Source of the DNA: Paracoccaceae bacterium
GTDB taxonomy: Bacteria > Pseudomonadota > Alphaproteobacteria > Rhodobacterales > Rhodobacteraceae
NCBI GenBank assembly: GCA_021775315.1
Contig: JAJFIC010000015.1
Coordinates: 1-64,000, forward strand
Reading direction: 5' to 3'
Length of the DNA: 64,000 nucleotides
Below the pieces are notes generated by a model. The model did not search any database. It saw only the letters and a list, made by a program, of their open reading frames with translations, and was not told where the DNA came from. Shown here one piece after another: positions 43,176-55,155 of the stretch. Every line of letters begins with the position of its first letter. The stretch's first letter is position 1. The position numbers were made by a program, and so were the translations under genes.

Positions 43176-44399
43176 ATGGATTATTCAGCGCGACTCGATT
43201 CGGCCCTGAAAGGGTTGCATGATGAAGGCCGGTACCGGACCTTTATTGATATCGAACGCAAGAATGGCCATTTCCCGCATGCTGTCTGGCACGCGCCGGA
43301 CGGGACCAGTCGCGATATCACTGTTTGGTGCGGCAACGACTATCTTGGCATGGGGCAACATCCCGCCGTGCTGAGTGCAATGCATGCGGCACTTGAAGCA
43401 ACCGGCGCTGGCTCGGGTGGCACCCGCAATATTTCCGGCACGACGGTTTATCACAAGGCACTGGAAGCAGAAATCGCCGATCTGCACCAAAAAGAGGCCG
43501 CGTTGGTGTTCACGTCGGCCTATATCGCGAATGACGCGACGCTGTCGGTGCTGCCGGTTCTGTTTCCCAACATGATTATCCTGTCGGACGAATTGAATCA
43601 TGCATCGATGATCCAGGGTATCCGCCACGGCAATTGCGAAAAGAAGGTGTTTCGTCACAACGATGTGACCCATCTGCGTGAATTGCTGGAAGCGATTGAA
43701 CCCGGTCGCCCGATCCTGATTGCATTTGAATCGATTTATTCCATGGACGGCGATATTGGCCCAATCAGCGAGATTTGTGATCTTGCTGACGAATTCGGTG
43801 CCCTGACATATATAGACGAGGTTCACGCGGTTGGCATGTACGGCCCACGCGGCGGCGGCATTACCGAACGCGATAATCTGACCCACCGGATTGATCTGAT
43901 CAACGGCACGCTGGCCAAAGCTTATGGCGTGATGGGCGGTTACGTTGCTGCATCGGCAAAAATGATTGACGCGATCCGCTCGTTCGCGCCGGGTTTCATT
44001 TTCACCACCTCGATCCCGCCAGCGGTGGCAGCTGGGGCCACGGCCTCGATCCGGCATCTGAAAAATGACGACACGTTGCGTGCGCAACAGCAAACCAATG
44101 CCCGCATTCTGAAAATGCGCCTCAAAGGTCTGGGCCTGCCCCTGAACGATCACGGCACCCATATTGTGCCGGTGCATGTCGGTGAGCCGGTGAAGTGCAA
44201 GATGCTGTCGGATCTGTTGTTAGAGAATTACGGCATATACGTTCAGCCAATCAATTTCCCGACTGTTCCAAGGGGAACCGAGCGTCTGCGCTTTACGCCG
44301 TCGCCCGTTCACACGCCCGAACTTTTGAGCCAATTGGTCAACGCTATGGATGACCTCTGGCAGCAGTGTGAGCTAAATCGCGCCGATCTGACCGCCTGA
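43176..44399 (+). CDS. hemA: 5-aminolevulinate synthase
   Basis: 407 residues, the C4-pathway enzyme that condenses glycine and succinyl-CoA, the first step of tetrapyrrole synthesis in alphaproteobacteria. Typical segments are [56 protein letters not shown] and the PLP lysine in [14 protein letters not shown]. It starts behind the ribosome-binding site CGGAGAG. Confidence 0.97.
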   Translation: MDYSARLDSALKGLHDEGRYRTFIDIERKNGHFPHAVWHAPDGTSRDITVWCGNDYLGMGQHPAVLSAMHAALEATGAGSGGTRNISGTTVYHKALEAEIADLHQKEAALVFTSAYIANDATLSVLPVLFPNMIILSDELNHASMIQGIRHGNCEKKVFRHNDVTHLRELLEAIEPGRPILIAFESIYSMDGDIGPISEICDLADEFGALTYIDEVHAVGMYGPRGGGITERDNLTHRIDLINGTLAKAYGVMGGYVAASAKMIDAIRSFAPGFIFTTSIPPAVAAGATASIRHLKNDDTLRAQQQTNARILKMRLKGLGLPLNDHGTHIVPVHVGEPVKCKMLSDLLLENYGIYVQPINFPTVPRGTERLRFTPSPVHTPELLSQLVNAMDDLWQQCELNRADLTA

Positions 44400-44516
44400 T
44401 AAGGGTCACGGGTACAATTCAACTTTGGCATGTGGTACTGTCGCAACGAATAAGTTCCCGAATACGAATCGGGGCTCGGTGGGGGGTTACCGGGTACGCA
44501 AACTGGGGCAGCGTGC

Positions 44517-45683
44517 ATGAGCGATAGCGTCAAAATTGACGATACCGAATCTTCGGAAGTGTTAGGATATGATTCCTATCAACTGCGTTTGGGCGACCTG
44601 ATGCGCGGCGAACGCGCGACGCTTGGCAAATCTCTTTTGGACGTGCAGCGCGATCTTAGGATCAAGGCCACTTATATCGCCGCGATTGAAAACTGCGATA
44701 CAACGGCATTTCAAACCCCGGGTTTCATTGCAGGTTACGTGCGGTCCTACGCGCGGTATCTTGGGCTGGACCCCGAAACAACATTTACGCATTTTTGCAA
44801 AGAGGCCAAGTTTGGCGGCGTTCACCCCGGCATCAGCCGCAAGGCCGTGATCCCCAAAGCCGCGCCAATTCTGGTGGCTTCGGCGGTCGACCGGGTCAAA
44901 GATCCGCTATCGCGCCCGCGTTCAACTTTTGTGCCGGCAAATGACGGCGTGTTGTCACAGATTTCCCCTTCCGGGCTGGGTTCGGTTCTGGTTTTGTTGG
45001 TTCTGATCCTTGGGCTTGGCTATGGCGCATGGGCAGTTTTGCAGGATATTCAGCGGGTTGAGTTCACGCCGGTTTCCGAAAGTCAGGATATTCTTGCGGG
45101 AATTCCGGTGCAAAACACCAACGGTCCTGACGCGGGCGGATTGGCTACCTCCGCCGCGAATGAGGCGGCCCTTGATCAGCTTTACCGCCCGCAAGGCCTG
45201 GATGTGCCGGTTATGACACCGCGCGATGGTCCGATTGCGGCACTTGATCCGGCAAAGAACGGCGCGCTGGTTGCTGGCAACAATGCTGCTGCGCAGCCTA
45301 GCATCGCAGCGATCGACAATGACGCGCCGCGCGTCACCGCCCCCGCCGCGCCACTTGTGGCCGTCGTGGCCGTTCGGCCAGCATGGGTGCGGGTTTCCTT
45401 GGCGGATGGCACTATCTTGTTTGAAAAAATCCTGGATGGCGGCGAAAGTTTCCAACTGCCGCAGGGGGCAAATTCAACCGTTCTGCGCGCTGGCAATTCG
45501 GGATCGGTCTATCTGACATTGGATGGCAAGGCGTATGGCCCACTAAGTAACGACAGCTCGGTTGCCAAAAACGTCGCACTAGCACCGGCTGAAATTTTGA
45601 AAACTTATTCGGCGGTGGATGACACAGCGGCGTTAGCTGCCCTTGATAGCCCACGGGTCATCACACTCAATTCCACTGAATAG
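44517..45683 (+). CDS. RodZ-like HTH membrane protein
   Basis: 388 residues. N-terminal HTH_25 domain ([40 protein letters not shown]), one membrane helix ([20 protein letters not shown]) and a periplasmic C-terminal DUF4115-type domain ([35 protein letters not shown]), with a Pro/Ala/Asn-rich linker. This is the RodZ layout, which couples cytoplasmic MreB to the cell wall. It precedes ispG, a common roseobacter order. Its 3' end is overlapped in frame shadow by the discarded long form of ispG. Confidence 0.88.
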   Translation: MSDSVKIDDTESSEVLGYDSYQLRLGDLMRGERATLGKSLLDVQRDLRIKATYIAAIENCDTTAFQTPGFIAGYVRSYARYLGLDPETTFTHFCKEAKFGGVHPGISRKAVIPKAAPILVASAVDRVKDPLSRPRSTFVPANDGVLSQISPSGLGSVLVLLVLILGLGYGAWAVLQDIQRVEFTPVSESQDILAGIPVQNTNGPDAGGLATSAANEAALDQLYRPQGLDVPVMTPRDGPIAALDPAKNGALVAGNNAAAQPSIAAIDNDAPRVTAPAAPLVAVVAVRPAWVRVSLADGTILFEKILDGGESFQLPQGANSTVLRAGNSGSVYLTLDGKAYGPLSNDSSVAKNVALAPAEILKTYSAVDDTAALAALDSPRVITLNSTE

Positions 45684-45759
45684 GTGGCCGCGCGTTGTCA
45701 CGGCTGTTCGGACAGGTTATGCAGGGCTTGATTTCTTTTCGATCTGCGAAAGCCCCCAC

Positions 45760-46881
45760 ATGTCGCTGAACCACATCCGCCCCTGGCGCAATATTGAGCG
45801 GCGCAAGTCGCGCCAAATCATGGTTGGCCCTGTTGCCGTTGGTGGCGACGCGCCGATCACCGTTCAGACAATGACCAACACGCTGACATCCGATGCGGCG
45901 GCAACGATTGCGCAGGTTCAGGCCTGTGCTGAGGCGGGTGCCGACATCGTGCGCGTTTCCTGCCCGGATGAGGCATCGACCGCCGCGATGCATGATATCG
46001 TGCGTGAAAGTCCTGTGCCGCTGGTGGCTGACATCCATTTCCACTATCGCCGCGCCATTGAAGCAGCCGAGGCTGGTGCCGCCTGTTTGCGCATCAACCC
46101 CGGCAATATCGGCTCATCTGAACGGGTGCGCGAGGTGATTGCGGCTGCGCGCGATCACGGTTGTTCGATCCGCATTGGCGTCAACGCCGGCTCGCTTGAG
46201 AAACATTTGCTGGATAAATATGGCGAACCTTGCCCGGATGCGATGGTGGAAAGTGGCCTTGGCCATATCCGCATTCTGGAAGACAACGATTTCCACAATT
46301 TCAAGATCAGCGTCAAAGCCTCGGACGTATTTATGACAGCGGCCGCCTATAATGGTCTGGCCGAGGCGACTGACGCGCCGATCCATCTGGGAATAACCGA
46401 GGCAGGCGGCCTGACATCGGGCACCATCAAGTCGGCCATCGGTCTGGGCAATCTGTTATGGTCCGGCATTGGCGACACCATCCGCGTCAGCCTGTCGGCT
46501 GATCCGGTGCACGAGGTCAAAGCGGGCTTTGAGATCCTGAAATCATTGGGTCTGCGCCATCGCGGCGTGTCGATCATTTCCTGCCCGTCCTGTGCACGGC
46601 AAGGCTTTGACGTCATCAGCACCGTATCAACGCTCGAGGAACGTCTGGCCCATATCCACTTGCCAATCAGCCTGTCGATCATCGGTTGCGTGGTAAACGG
46701 CCCGGGCGAGGCCCTGATGACCGATGTCGGATTTACCGGCGGTGGGGCAGGGTCAGGTATGGTGTATCTGGCGGGCAAACAGGATCACAAGCTTGGCAAT
46801 GCCAAGATGGTCGATCATATTGTCGAATTAGTGGAAAAACGCGCGGCTGAGATGCAGGCGCAGGAACAGGGTGCCACATGA
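45760..46881 (+). CDS. ispG: 4-hydroxy-3-methylbut-2-enyl diphosphate synthase
   Basis: 373 residues from the ATG at [20 protein letters not shown]; the 39-residue extension overlaps the RodZ-like gene. It converts MEcPP to HMBPP in the non-mevalonate isoprenoid pathway, using a [4Fe-4S] cluster. Cysteines are in [14 protein letters not shown] and [10 protein letters not shown], with [17 protein letters not shown] before them. It uses flavodoxin or ferredoxin for electrons. Its last 4 bp overlap the DUF1499 start. Confidence 0.95.
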   Translation: MSLNHIRPWRNIERRKSRQIMVGPVAVGGDAPITVQTMTNTLTSDAAATIAQVQACAEAGADIVRVSCPDEASTAAMHDIVRESPVPLVADIHFHYRRAIEAAEAGAACLRINPGNIGSSERVREVIAAARDHGCSIRIGVNAGSLEKHLLDKYGEPCPDAMVESGLGHIRILEDNDFHNFKISVKASDVFMTAAAYNGLAEATDAPIHLGITEAGGLTSGTIKSAIGLGNLLWSGIGDTIRVSLSADPVHEVKAGFEILKSLGLRHRGVSIISCPSCARQGFDVISTVSTLEERLAHIHLPISLSIIGCVVNGPGEALMTDVGFTGGGAGSGMVYLAGKQDHKLGNAKMVDHIVELVEKRAAEMQAQEQGAT

Positions 46882-47336
46882 AACTTGCGATTTTTCTGTT
46901 TCTTGTCGTTCTCATCGGTTTTCTGGCCTATGTGCGCCTTGCGCCCAGCGACCCTGATTTCTGGCATGTTGATCCGCTCAACGCCAAAAAAGGTCGTAAG
47001 AAAAACGTCTTTATCCAGCGCCCGGACGAGGGAAAATATCCGTCACCGGAATTCACGCTTGATGTTCAGACGCTTGCGCAGCGGTTTGACGACTTTGCGC
47101 TGGCTGATGAAAATGTCAGCCGTCTGGCCGGATCGCCAAAGGAAGGTTTTGTCACCTATGTCGCGCGCAGCCAGATGATGCGCTATCCGGATTATATTTC
47201 CGTGCGGTTCATTGACCTCGGTCAGGGGCGCGCAACCACCGCTATCTATTCGCGCGCCCGCTTTGGCTACAGCGACCGGGGCGTGAACCGGCGACGCGCG
47301 ATGGGGTGGCTTAAGGCACTGGCCGCACAGTTATAA
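46878..47336 (+). CDS. DUF1499 protein
   Basis: 152 residues. N-terminal membrane helix ([20 protein letters not shown]), then a soluble domain with [20 protein letters not shown] and [15 protein letters not shown], matching DUF1499. Function unknown. The start overlaps the ispG stop by 4 bp (ATGA), so it is coupled. It ends 16 bp before the stop of the convergent M20 peptidase. Confidence 0.88.
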   Translation: MKLAIFLFLVVLIGFLAYVRLAPSDPDFWHVDPLNAKKGRKKNVFIQRPDEGKYPSPEFTLDVQTLAQRFDDFALADENVSRLAGSPKEGFVTYVARSQMMRYPDYISVRFIDLGQGRATTAIYSRARFGYSDRGVNRRRAMGWLKALAAQL

Positions 47337-47352
47337 ACCCGCTACGTTCCGT

Positions 47353-48723
47353 TTAAGCAAGCCGCGCCAATATACGCGCCCAACTGCGGATTCCCTTGTG
47401 AAAACTTTCAACGTCGTATTTTTCATTCGGGGAATGGATTTGGTCGTCGTCGCGTCCAAACCCGATAAGCATTGCATCCATGCCCAGGATTTCCTTGAAA
47501 TGCCCGGCAATCGGGATTGAGCCACCACAACCGACATAGGCCGCAGCCATTGGCCATTCGTCCGATAATGCAGCGCGCGCCTGTTCAAATGCCGGGTGGC
47601 TGATTTTCATTTGGCTGGCTGGTGCGCCGTGGCCCAAAGGGAATTCAGCGGTGCAATCTGGTGGTAAGGTCGAGTTTACATAAGCCACAAAGCTTTCGTG
47701 GATCGCTTCAGGGTCTTGGGTGCCGACCAGCCGGAAACTGATCTTGGCACTGGCGCGCGACGGCAGAACGGTTTTGAAACCGTCGCCTTCATACCCACCA
47801 GAGATGCCGTTCACTTCGCAGGTTGGGCGCGACCAGATCATTTCAAGCGGGGTGCGGTCGTGTTCGCCAGCGGGTTCCGACAGGCCGACATCGCCCAGAA
47901 ATTTGCTGTGATCAAACGAAAGGTTCTGCCATTGGCTGCGGATTTCGTCTGATAGTTCCGGCACGCCGTCATAAAAGCCGGGCAGGGTGATGCGCCCGGT
48001 TTCATCGCGCAGGCCTGCGATCATTTTGGTCAGGATATGGATCGGGTTTCGGGCTAAGCCACCGAACATGCCGGAATGCAGGTCTTTGTCGGGGCCGGTG
48101 ATGATCACCTCTTCGGCCAAAAGTCCGCGCAACATGGTGACAATGGCCGGCGTATTGTCGCCAAACAGGCCCGTGTCGCAAATCAGCGCCACATCTGCGG
48201 TCAGTTCCGCCGCATTGTCGCGCATGAACGGCACCAGTGAGGGGGAACCGCTTTCCTCTTCCCCCTCAAAGAACAGCGAAACGCGGGCGGGCAGAGCGCC
48301 AGTCACGGCCTTCCATGCCCGGCAAGCCTCAAGAAACGTCATCAACTGGCCCTTGTCGTCGCTTGACCCACGGCCACGGATGACCGGGCCCTTGGCAGTG
48401 GTTTCGATCGCGGGCTCAAATGGTGGAGTATCCCATAATTCAAGCGGATCAACGGGTTGCACGTCGTAATGGCCGTAAAACATCACATGCGGGCCGGGGC
48501 CGTCAGCATGCCCGATCACCATCGGATGGCCCGGCGTTGGCCGCTTGGAGGCGTCAAAGCCAAGGGTTGTCAGTTCGTCCACCAACCAATCTGCCGCCTT
48601 GTCGCAATCCGCCTTGTAGGCAGGGTCGGTCGAGATGGACGGGATGCGCAACAGATCAAGCAAGCGGTCGGTTGCGTCATCAATATCGGTGTCAATTTGG
48701 GCGAGAACCCGTTCAAGCGACAT
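47353..48723 (-). CDS. M20-family dipeptidase
   Basis: 456 residues from the ATG at MSLERVLAQIDTDIDDATDR. Metal-binding segments are FYGHYDVQPVDP, GRGSSDDKGQLMTFLEA and FFEGEEESGSPS, and the catalytic Glu pair is present. It is an M20 metallopeptidase of the carnosinase/dipeptidase type (ArgE/DapE/CPG2 fold). The substrate is unclear. Confidence 0.93.
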   Translation of the reverse strand: MSLERVLAQIDTDIDDATDRLLDLLRIPSISTDPAYKADCDKAADWLVDELTTLGFDASKRPTPGHPMVIGHADGPGPHVMFYGHYDVQPVDPLELWDTPPFEPAIETTAKGPVIRGRGSSDDKGQLMTFLEACRAWKAVTGALPARVSLFFEGEEESGSPSLVPFMRDNAAELTADVALICDTGLFGDNTPAIVTMLRGLLAEEVIITGPDKDLHSGMFGGLARNPIHILTKMIAGLRDETGRITLPGFYDGVPELSDEIRSQWQNLSFDHSKFLGDVGLSEPAGEHDRTPLEMIWSRPTCEVNGISGGYEGDGFKTVLPSRASAKISFRLVGTQDPEAIHESFVAYVNSTLPPDCTAEFPLGHGAPASQMKISHPAFEQARAALSDEWPMAAAYVGCGGSIPIAGHFKEILGMDAMLIGFGRDDDQIHSPNEKYDVESFHKGIRSWARILARLA

Positions 48724-48873
48724 TGGGAATTCCTTTGGTGGTTTCATCTGGCGATTTTGGCGCAGGCTATCAGCCGCAGAAATACTGTCCAGATGAATTT
48801 TTCTTGAGCAGGGGCGACAATTATAGGCGGTATCGGTTTTTCAGGCTAGCGTGGTCGCCAGATTGGGGGGGCT

Positions 48874-49722
48874 ATGCGTTTAATATTGATACTCTGGCTG
48901 GTTTTCGGGGCCTCTACGTCCCTTGCCCAGCCCTTTGCCGCGTTTGACAAGGCCAGCAAGGCTGAACTGAATGACCCGCATGATCTGACCATTGGCCCGG
49001 ACGGGCGGCTTTACGTGGCGGATAAATTCGGTGATCGGATCGTTATCATGGATCCCGAAACGCTGGAAATCCTGTCGATATTTGGCGAGGGCGTGTTGTT
49101 TGGCGTTCACGACATTGATTTTGCCCCCGACGGTTTGGCCTATATCGCCGCCACTGGCGCCAATTCGGTTTATGTTGTCGATTTCAGTTTGCCAGAGCCA
49201 CAAATCGTTAACCTTATTCCCGGCGTGATCCGAACCGAGGGCGTGTTGGCCCATTCAAATGGCCGGGTTTACATCATGGCCAGCGGCATTGGCGAGCTTG
49301 TGGCCTTTGAAAACACCCGCCCGGTGGCCGGAATTCGGGGCCTGTTTGGCGCGCATGATGTGGTCGAGGCACATGACGGTACGATCTGGGTGGCGGATTC
49401 TTCCCGGGCGCAATTGGTCCATCTGACGGCGGGGCTTGAACTGATCGGGGTTCTGAATGATGCAAAGTTCGGCTTTGTCGGGCCGCGCTATCTGGCGGTT
49501 GATGATTTTGGCCGTCTTTTGGTGGCGGATCAGGACGCGCACCGGATTTTGTTGATTGATCCTGAAACCCAGACTCTGATTGGTGTGTTGGGTGACGGGG
49601 CACCCGGTGTGGGGCCAAACAAGTTTGACGATCCCGAAGGGGTGGCGGTGTTGGGGTCGGTTTACTATTTCGCAGATAGCGACAATGATCGGATTGTGCG
49701 GTATGTGGTTCTGCTAAACTAG
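48874..49722 (+). CDS. Secreted NHL-type beta-propeller protein
   Basis: 282 residues with signal peptide MRLILILWLVFGASTSLAQ. About six NHL-like repeats follow, such as DPHDLTIGPDGRLYVADKFG, HDIDFAPDGLAYIAATGANS, HDVVEAHDGTIWVADSSRAQ and RYLAVDDFGRLLVADQDAHR, so it is a propeller outside the cytoplasm. The ligand is unknown. It lies 87 bp before the next secreted protein. Confidence 0.85.
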   Translation: MRLILILWLVFGASTSLAQPFAAFDKASKAELNDPHDLTIGPDGRLYVADKFGDRIVIMDPETLEILSIFGEGVLFGVHDIDFAPDGLAYIAATGANSVYVVDFSLPEPQIVNLIPGVIRTEGVLAHSNGRVYIMASGIGELVAFENTRPVAGIRGLFGAHDVVEAHDGTIWVADSSRAQLVHLTAGLELIGVLNDAKFGFVGPRYLAVDDFGRLLVADQDAHRILLIDPETQTLIGVLGDGAPGVGPNKFDDPEGVAVLGSVYYFADSDNDRIVRYVVLLN

Positions 49723-49809
49723 GGTTTTGGCTGAATTCAGGCTGGGCGATTGGTTCCGCTCGGGGTTATACTGGCGCGAACAGAGTTTCTGGCATAAAGG
49801 GATGGTAAG

Positions 49810-50436
49810 ATGGGATGGATTTCGACGCGCCGGTTGTTGATATCGGTTTTTGTGGTAGCAGTGGCGACAGGCGGGGCCTATGCGCAGGATTTGCCCGGTG
49901 CCAAGGTGGCTGCGAAACAATTATTCAAAACCAATAAAAAATCGACAATTGTACGGATTTTGGTGCCTGATCTTGTGCCAGAAGTGTATCAGGCGGCTTT
50001 GCAGAACGCGGCGTCGATCCAACGGTATTATGAGGCCATGGCGGCCTCGCCCTCTGAGGGGTTGATTGGCGGATCAGCGGCGCATGCGATCAACCATCAC
50101 ACGGCAGCGGCAGCACATGCGGCGGCGATTTCAGGCTGTAACGCCAAGAAAAAGAAGGCCTCCAAACCCTGTGTTGTGGTGGCGGAGTTTTTGCCCAAAT
50201 CCTATTCCGGGCCGCGAAGCTTTAGCCTAAGCGCCAATGCCAGCGAGGCATTTGCCAAGAAATATAAGCGTGCAGGTAAATCCAAAGCCTTTGCGATTTC
50301 CCCATCTACGGGGCATTGGGGCGAGGCCACAAAAGCAGCGTCGGTTGAAGCGGCAGGCACCGCGGCACTGGCGGCCTGTGCGGCCAAAGCGGCCAAGGAT
50401 GGCGGCGAAGATTGCGTGATCGTCAGTGTTGATTAA
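49810..50436 (+). CDS. Secreted Ala/Lys-rich protein, DUF4189-like
   Basis: 208 residues with signal peptide (LLISVFVVAVATGGAYAQ). The mature protein has repeated Ala/His and Lys-rich segments (HTAAAAHAAAISGCNAKKKK; SVEAAGTAALAACAAKAAKD). The Cys-containing motif with an alanine-rich helix before it, seen twice (AAISGCNAKKKKASKPCVVV and ALAACAAKAAKDGGEDCVIV), indicates an internal duplication like DUF4189-type domains. In databases such proteins are sometimes labelled 5-aminolevulinate synthase, which this sequence does not support. Confidence 0.7.
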   Translation: MGWISTRRLLISVFVVAVATGGAYAQDLPGAKVAAKQLFKTNKKSTIVRILVPDLVPEVYQAALQNAASIQRYYEAMAASPSEGLIGGSAAHAINHHTAAAAHAAAISGCNAKKKKASKPCVVVAEFLPKSYSGPRSFSLSANASEAFAKKYKRAGKSKAFAISPSTGHWGEATKAASVEAAGTAALAACAAKAAKDGGEDCVIVSVD

Positions 50437-50492
50437 GGCGGCTCAAGGTTGAGAATATTTGCCCCGTGCGTTGCACGAGGGCGATAGCAAAA

Positions 50493-50568
50493 GGGGGCTG
50501 TCTGCCCCCCTAAGTGAATTGCTTACGCGCAATTCACGACCCCCCGAGGATATTTTTCAAAAGAAGAA
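50493..50568. repeat. Terminator hairpin, palindrome and dispersed repeat, copy 2
   Basis: GGGGGC (50493-50498) and GCCCCC (50504-50509) form a hairpin. Then GTGAATTGC (50514-50522) and GCAATTCAC (50529-50537) form a second perfect one with a 6-nt loop. The motif CCCCCGAGGATATTTTTC followed by AAAAGAAGAA begins at 50541 and repeats the element at 32812. It separates two convergent genes, as there. It probably acts as a two-way terminator. Confidence 0.65.
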
Positions 50569-50586
50569 GCTAAGGGCAGGGTTTGT

Positions 50587-51732
50587 TCAGCGAGTGGTTG
50601 ATATCCAGCCGCCGCCCAAGACCCGACTGCCGTTTGGGGCGTAAAACACGCAGGCCTGACCGGGGGAAACGCCTTCTTCCGGGGTTAGCAATTCAACCTC
50701 GGCCTTGGTGGCGCTAATCGGGCGCAGTATTGCGGCGCGTGGCGGACGGGTGGAGCGGACTTTGACCTCGATATGGTGCTCTTTGGTGGCGTCAAAGGCG
50801 GTATCGCCAAGCCAGTTGACCTCGTGGATCGGGAATGTTGCCGTCGCCAGCGCCTGTTTGGGGCCGACAATGACACGATGGTTTTCGGTGTCGAGTTTGA
50901 TGACGTAAAGCGGATCCCCACCGCCGATGCCAAGACCGCGACGTTGACCGATGGTATAATGGATGACGCCCTTGTGCTGGCCCAGCACCGTGCCGTTCTG
51001 GTCTACAATGTCACCGGGTTCAACCGCGCCGGGCCGCAGTTTTTCGATCACGGCGGCGTAGGACCCGTTGGGCACAAAGCAGATGTCCTGGCTGTCGGGT
51101 TTATCAGCCACCGGAAGGCCGTATTTGCGGGCAAGCGCACGGGTTTCCTCTTTCGATTTGAGGTGGCCGAGCGGGAATCGCAGATAGGCCAGTTGGTCTG
51201 GCTTGGTTGAGAACAGGAAATACGACTGGTCGCGGGTGTGATCGGCGGCCATGTGCAATTCGGGGCCACCAGCCCCCTCAAAACGCTGAATGTAATGGCC
51301 GGTGGCCATGCAATCAGCATCCAGATCCTTGGCGGTTTGCAGAAGATCGCGAAATTTCACCCGCTCGTTGCAGCGAATGCACGGCACCGGCGTTGCCCCC
51401 GCCAGATAGCTGTCGGCGAAATCATCAATGACGGAATCGCGGAATTTGTTTTCGTAATCCAGCACATAATGCGGGAAATTCATTTCCTCAGCCACCCGGC
51501 GAGCATCATGAATATCACGCCCGGCGCAACAGGCACCTTTTTTCGCCAAAGCCGCGCCGTGGTCGTAAAGTTGCAGGGTCACACCGACCACATCATAGCC
51601 TTCTTCGGCCAATTGCGCGGCCACGACCGACGAATCAACCCCGCCGGACATCGCAACCACCACACGGGTTTGCGCCTCGGGTTTGGCAAAACCCAATGAA
51701 TTCAATGCTGTATCTGGGATGATCTGTGCCAC
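50587..51732 (-). CDS. mnmA: tRNA 2-thiouridylase MnmA
   Basis: 381 residues. The PP-loop [20 protein letters not shown], catalytic Cys segments in [13 protein letters not shown] and [15 protein letters not shown], and the C-terminal [20 protein letters not shown] define MnmA. It thiolates U34 of Lys, Glu and Gln tRNAs. It faces the sciP-ctrA pair across 119 bp. Confidence 0.95.
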   Translation of the reverse strand: MAQIIPDTALNSLGFAKPEAQTRVVVAMSGGVDSSVVAAQLAEEGYDVVGVTLQLYDHGAALAKKGACCAGRDIHDARRVAEEMNFPHYVLDYENKFRDSVIDDFADSYLAGATPVPCIRCNERVKFRDLLQTAKDLDADCMATGHYIQRFEGAGGPELHMAADHTRDQSYFLFSTKPDQLAYLRFPLGHLKSKEETRALARKYGLPVADKPDSQDICFVPNGSYAAVIEKLRPGAVEPGDIVDQNGTVLGQHKGVIHYTIGQRRGLGIGGGDPLYVIKLDTENHRVIVGPKQALATATFPIHEVNWLGDTAFDATKEHHIEVKVRSTRPPRAAILRPISATKAEVELLTPEEGVSPGQACVFYAPNGSRVLGGGWISTTR

Positions 51733-51851
51733 TGGGGGCCTCTCAACTGGTTAAGGCGTAATATAGGAAAATCTTATGCGTTCTCAAGGGGGGGCTTATC
51801 TGTCTTTTAAGAATGACCGGCCAGTTTGTCCCCAGCGAAAGGATTGGGGAT

Positions 51852-52130
51852 ATGTATATCAAGAAGGGAAAAGGGCCATTGTTTGTCACACTAAACGACG
51901 GCAGCAAGATGAGCAGGGCGGATTTGCCACCGCCGCAGACCCATCGTTGGGTTGCCAGTCGCAAGGCGCGGGTGGTCAAAGCGGTTGAGGCGGGATTGCT
52001 TGAAAACGCTGAGGCCTGCGAGATTTACGGGCTAAGCGATGAGGAGTTGACAGATTGGTGTGACAAGGCGCGCAAACATGGCGAGGCGGCGTTGAAAACC
52101 ACATCGGTGCAAAAATATAGACAACCATAG
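51852..52130 (+). CDS. sciP: SciP-like CtrA inhibitor (DUF1153)
   Basis: 92 residues from the ATG at MYIKKGKGPLFVTLNDGSKM; the 13-residue longer frame is less likely. The core LPPPQTHRWVASRKARVVKA, LLENAEACEIYGLSDEELTD matches DUF1153. In Caulobacter the homologue SciP binds CtrA and represses CtrA-activated genes. It lies 93 bp before ctrA on the same strand, as is usual in this order. Confidence 0.9.
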   Translation: MYIKKGKGPLFVTLNDGSKMSRADLPPPQTHRWVASRKARVVKAVEAGLLENAEACEIYGLSDEELTDWCDKARKHGEAALKTTSVQKYRQP

Positions 52131-52157
52131 GTAGAATTATTAAGAAGTGGATGCTGA

Positions 52158-52176
52158 GTAACCACTGATTAACCAT
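52158..52176 (+). promoter_or_regulatory. CtrA-box-like site before ctrA
   Basis: GTAACCACTGATTAACCAT: GTAA-N7-TTAA (52158-52172) differs at one position from the CtrA consensus TTAA-N7-TTAA, and TTAACCAT (52169-52176) is a known half-site. It lies 48 bp upstream of the ctrA start, suggesting autoregulation. Confidence 0.55.
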
Positions 52177-52223
52177 TGTCGGCCAATGTGCGGTTAGAAA
52201 TCGAATTAATTGGAGAAGCACCA

Positions 52224-52937
52224 ATGCGCATTCTATTGGTCGAAGACGACCCTACCACGTCCAAAAGCATCGAATTGATGCTGGGCAATGCCAATCTGAA
52301 CGTCTATGCCACCGATCTGGGGGAAGAAGGGATCGATCTGGCCAAGCTTTACGACTATGATCTGATCCTGCTGGATCTCAACCTGCCGGACATGAATGGC
52401 CATGATGTACTGCGCCAATTGCGTCGTGCGCGGATTGATACACCAATTCTGATCTTGTCGGGCAATGATGACGCCGATAATAAAATACGCGGCTTTGGGT
52501 TTGGGGCGGATGATTACCTAACCAAGCCGTTTCACCGTGAAGAACTGATTGCCCGCATCCATGCGATCATTCGACGGTCCAAAGGACATGCGCAGTCGAT
52601 CATTACGACCGGGCAAATTGTCGTCAACCTTGACGCGAAAACGGTCGAAGTTGACAGCAGCCCGGTGCATCTGACCGGAAAGGAATATCAGATGCTGGAA
52701 TTGCTGTCGTTGCGCAAGGGCACGACGCTGACCAAAGAAATGTTTCTCAACCATTTGTACGGCGGCATGGATGAGCCAGAGTTGAAAATCATTGATGTGT
52801 TCATCTGTAAACTCCGCAAAAAGCTGTCTGAAGCAACCGGTGGCGAAAACTATATCGAAACCGTTTGGGGCCGTGGCTATGTTCTGCGCGACCCGGAACG
52901 GCTTGAACTGGCTGATCCGATTGCGGTAGGTGCCTGA
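52224..52937 (+). CDS. ctrA: Cell-cycle response regulator CtrA
   Basis: 237 residues from the ATG after GGAGAAGCACCA ([20 protein letters not shown]); a 16-residue longer frame is discarded. Receiver domain with DD near the start, the phosphoacceptor Asp in [13 protein letters not shown] and [10 protein letters not shown]; winged-helix output with [20 protein letters not shown] and [15 protein letters not shown]. CtrA governs the cell cycle in Caulobacter and motility and gene transfer agent production in Rhodobacterales. Confidence 0.97.
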   Translation: MRILLVEDDPTTSKSIELMLGNANLNVYATDLGEEGIDLAKLYDYDLILLDLNLPDMNGHDVLRQLRRARIDTPILILSGNDDADNKIRGFGFGADDYLTKPFHREELIARIHAIIRRSKGHAQSIITTGQIVVNLDAKTVEVDSSPVHLTGKEYQMLELLSLRKGTTLTKEMFLNHLYGGMDEPELKIIDVFICKLRKKLSEATGGENYIETVWGRGYVLRDPERLELADPIAVGA

Positions 52938-52958
52938 AGGCGCCTTGCCGCGCAATAA

Positions 52959-55145
<2,187 letters not shown>

Positions 55146-55155
55146 CACTGGCAGA

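Noticed and set aside
43185-44177. 330-codon frame antisense to hemA
   Set aside because: Shadow frame; hemA is certain and this has no family features.
49810-50436. Naming it aminolevulinate synthase
   Set aside because: No PLP lysine or synthase motifs; true hemA is at 43176.
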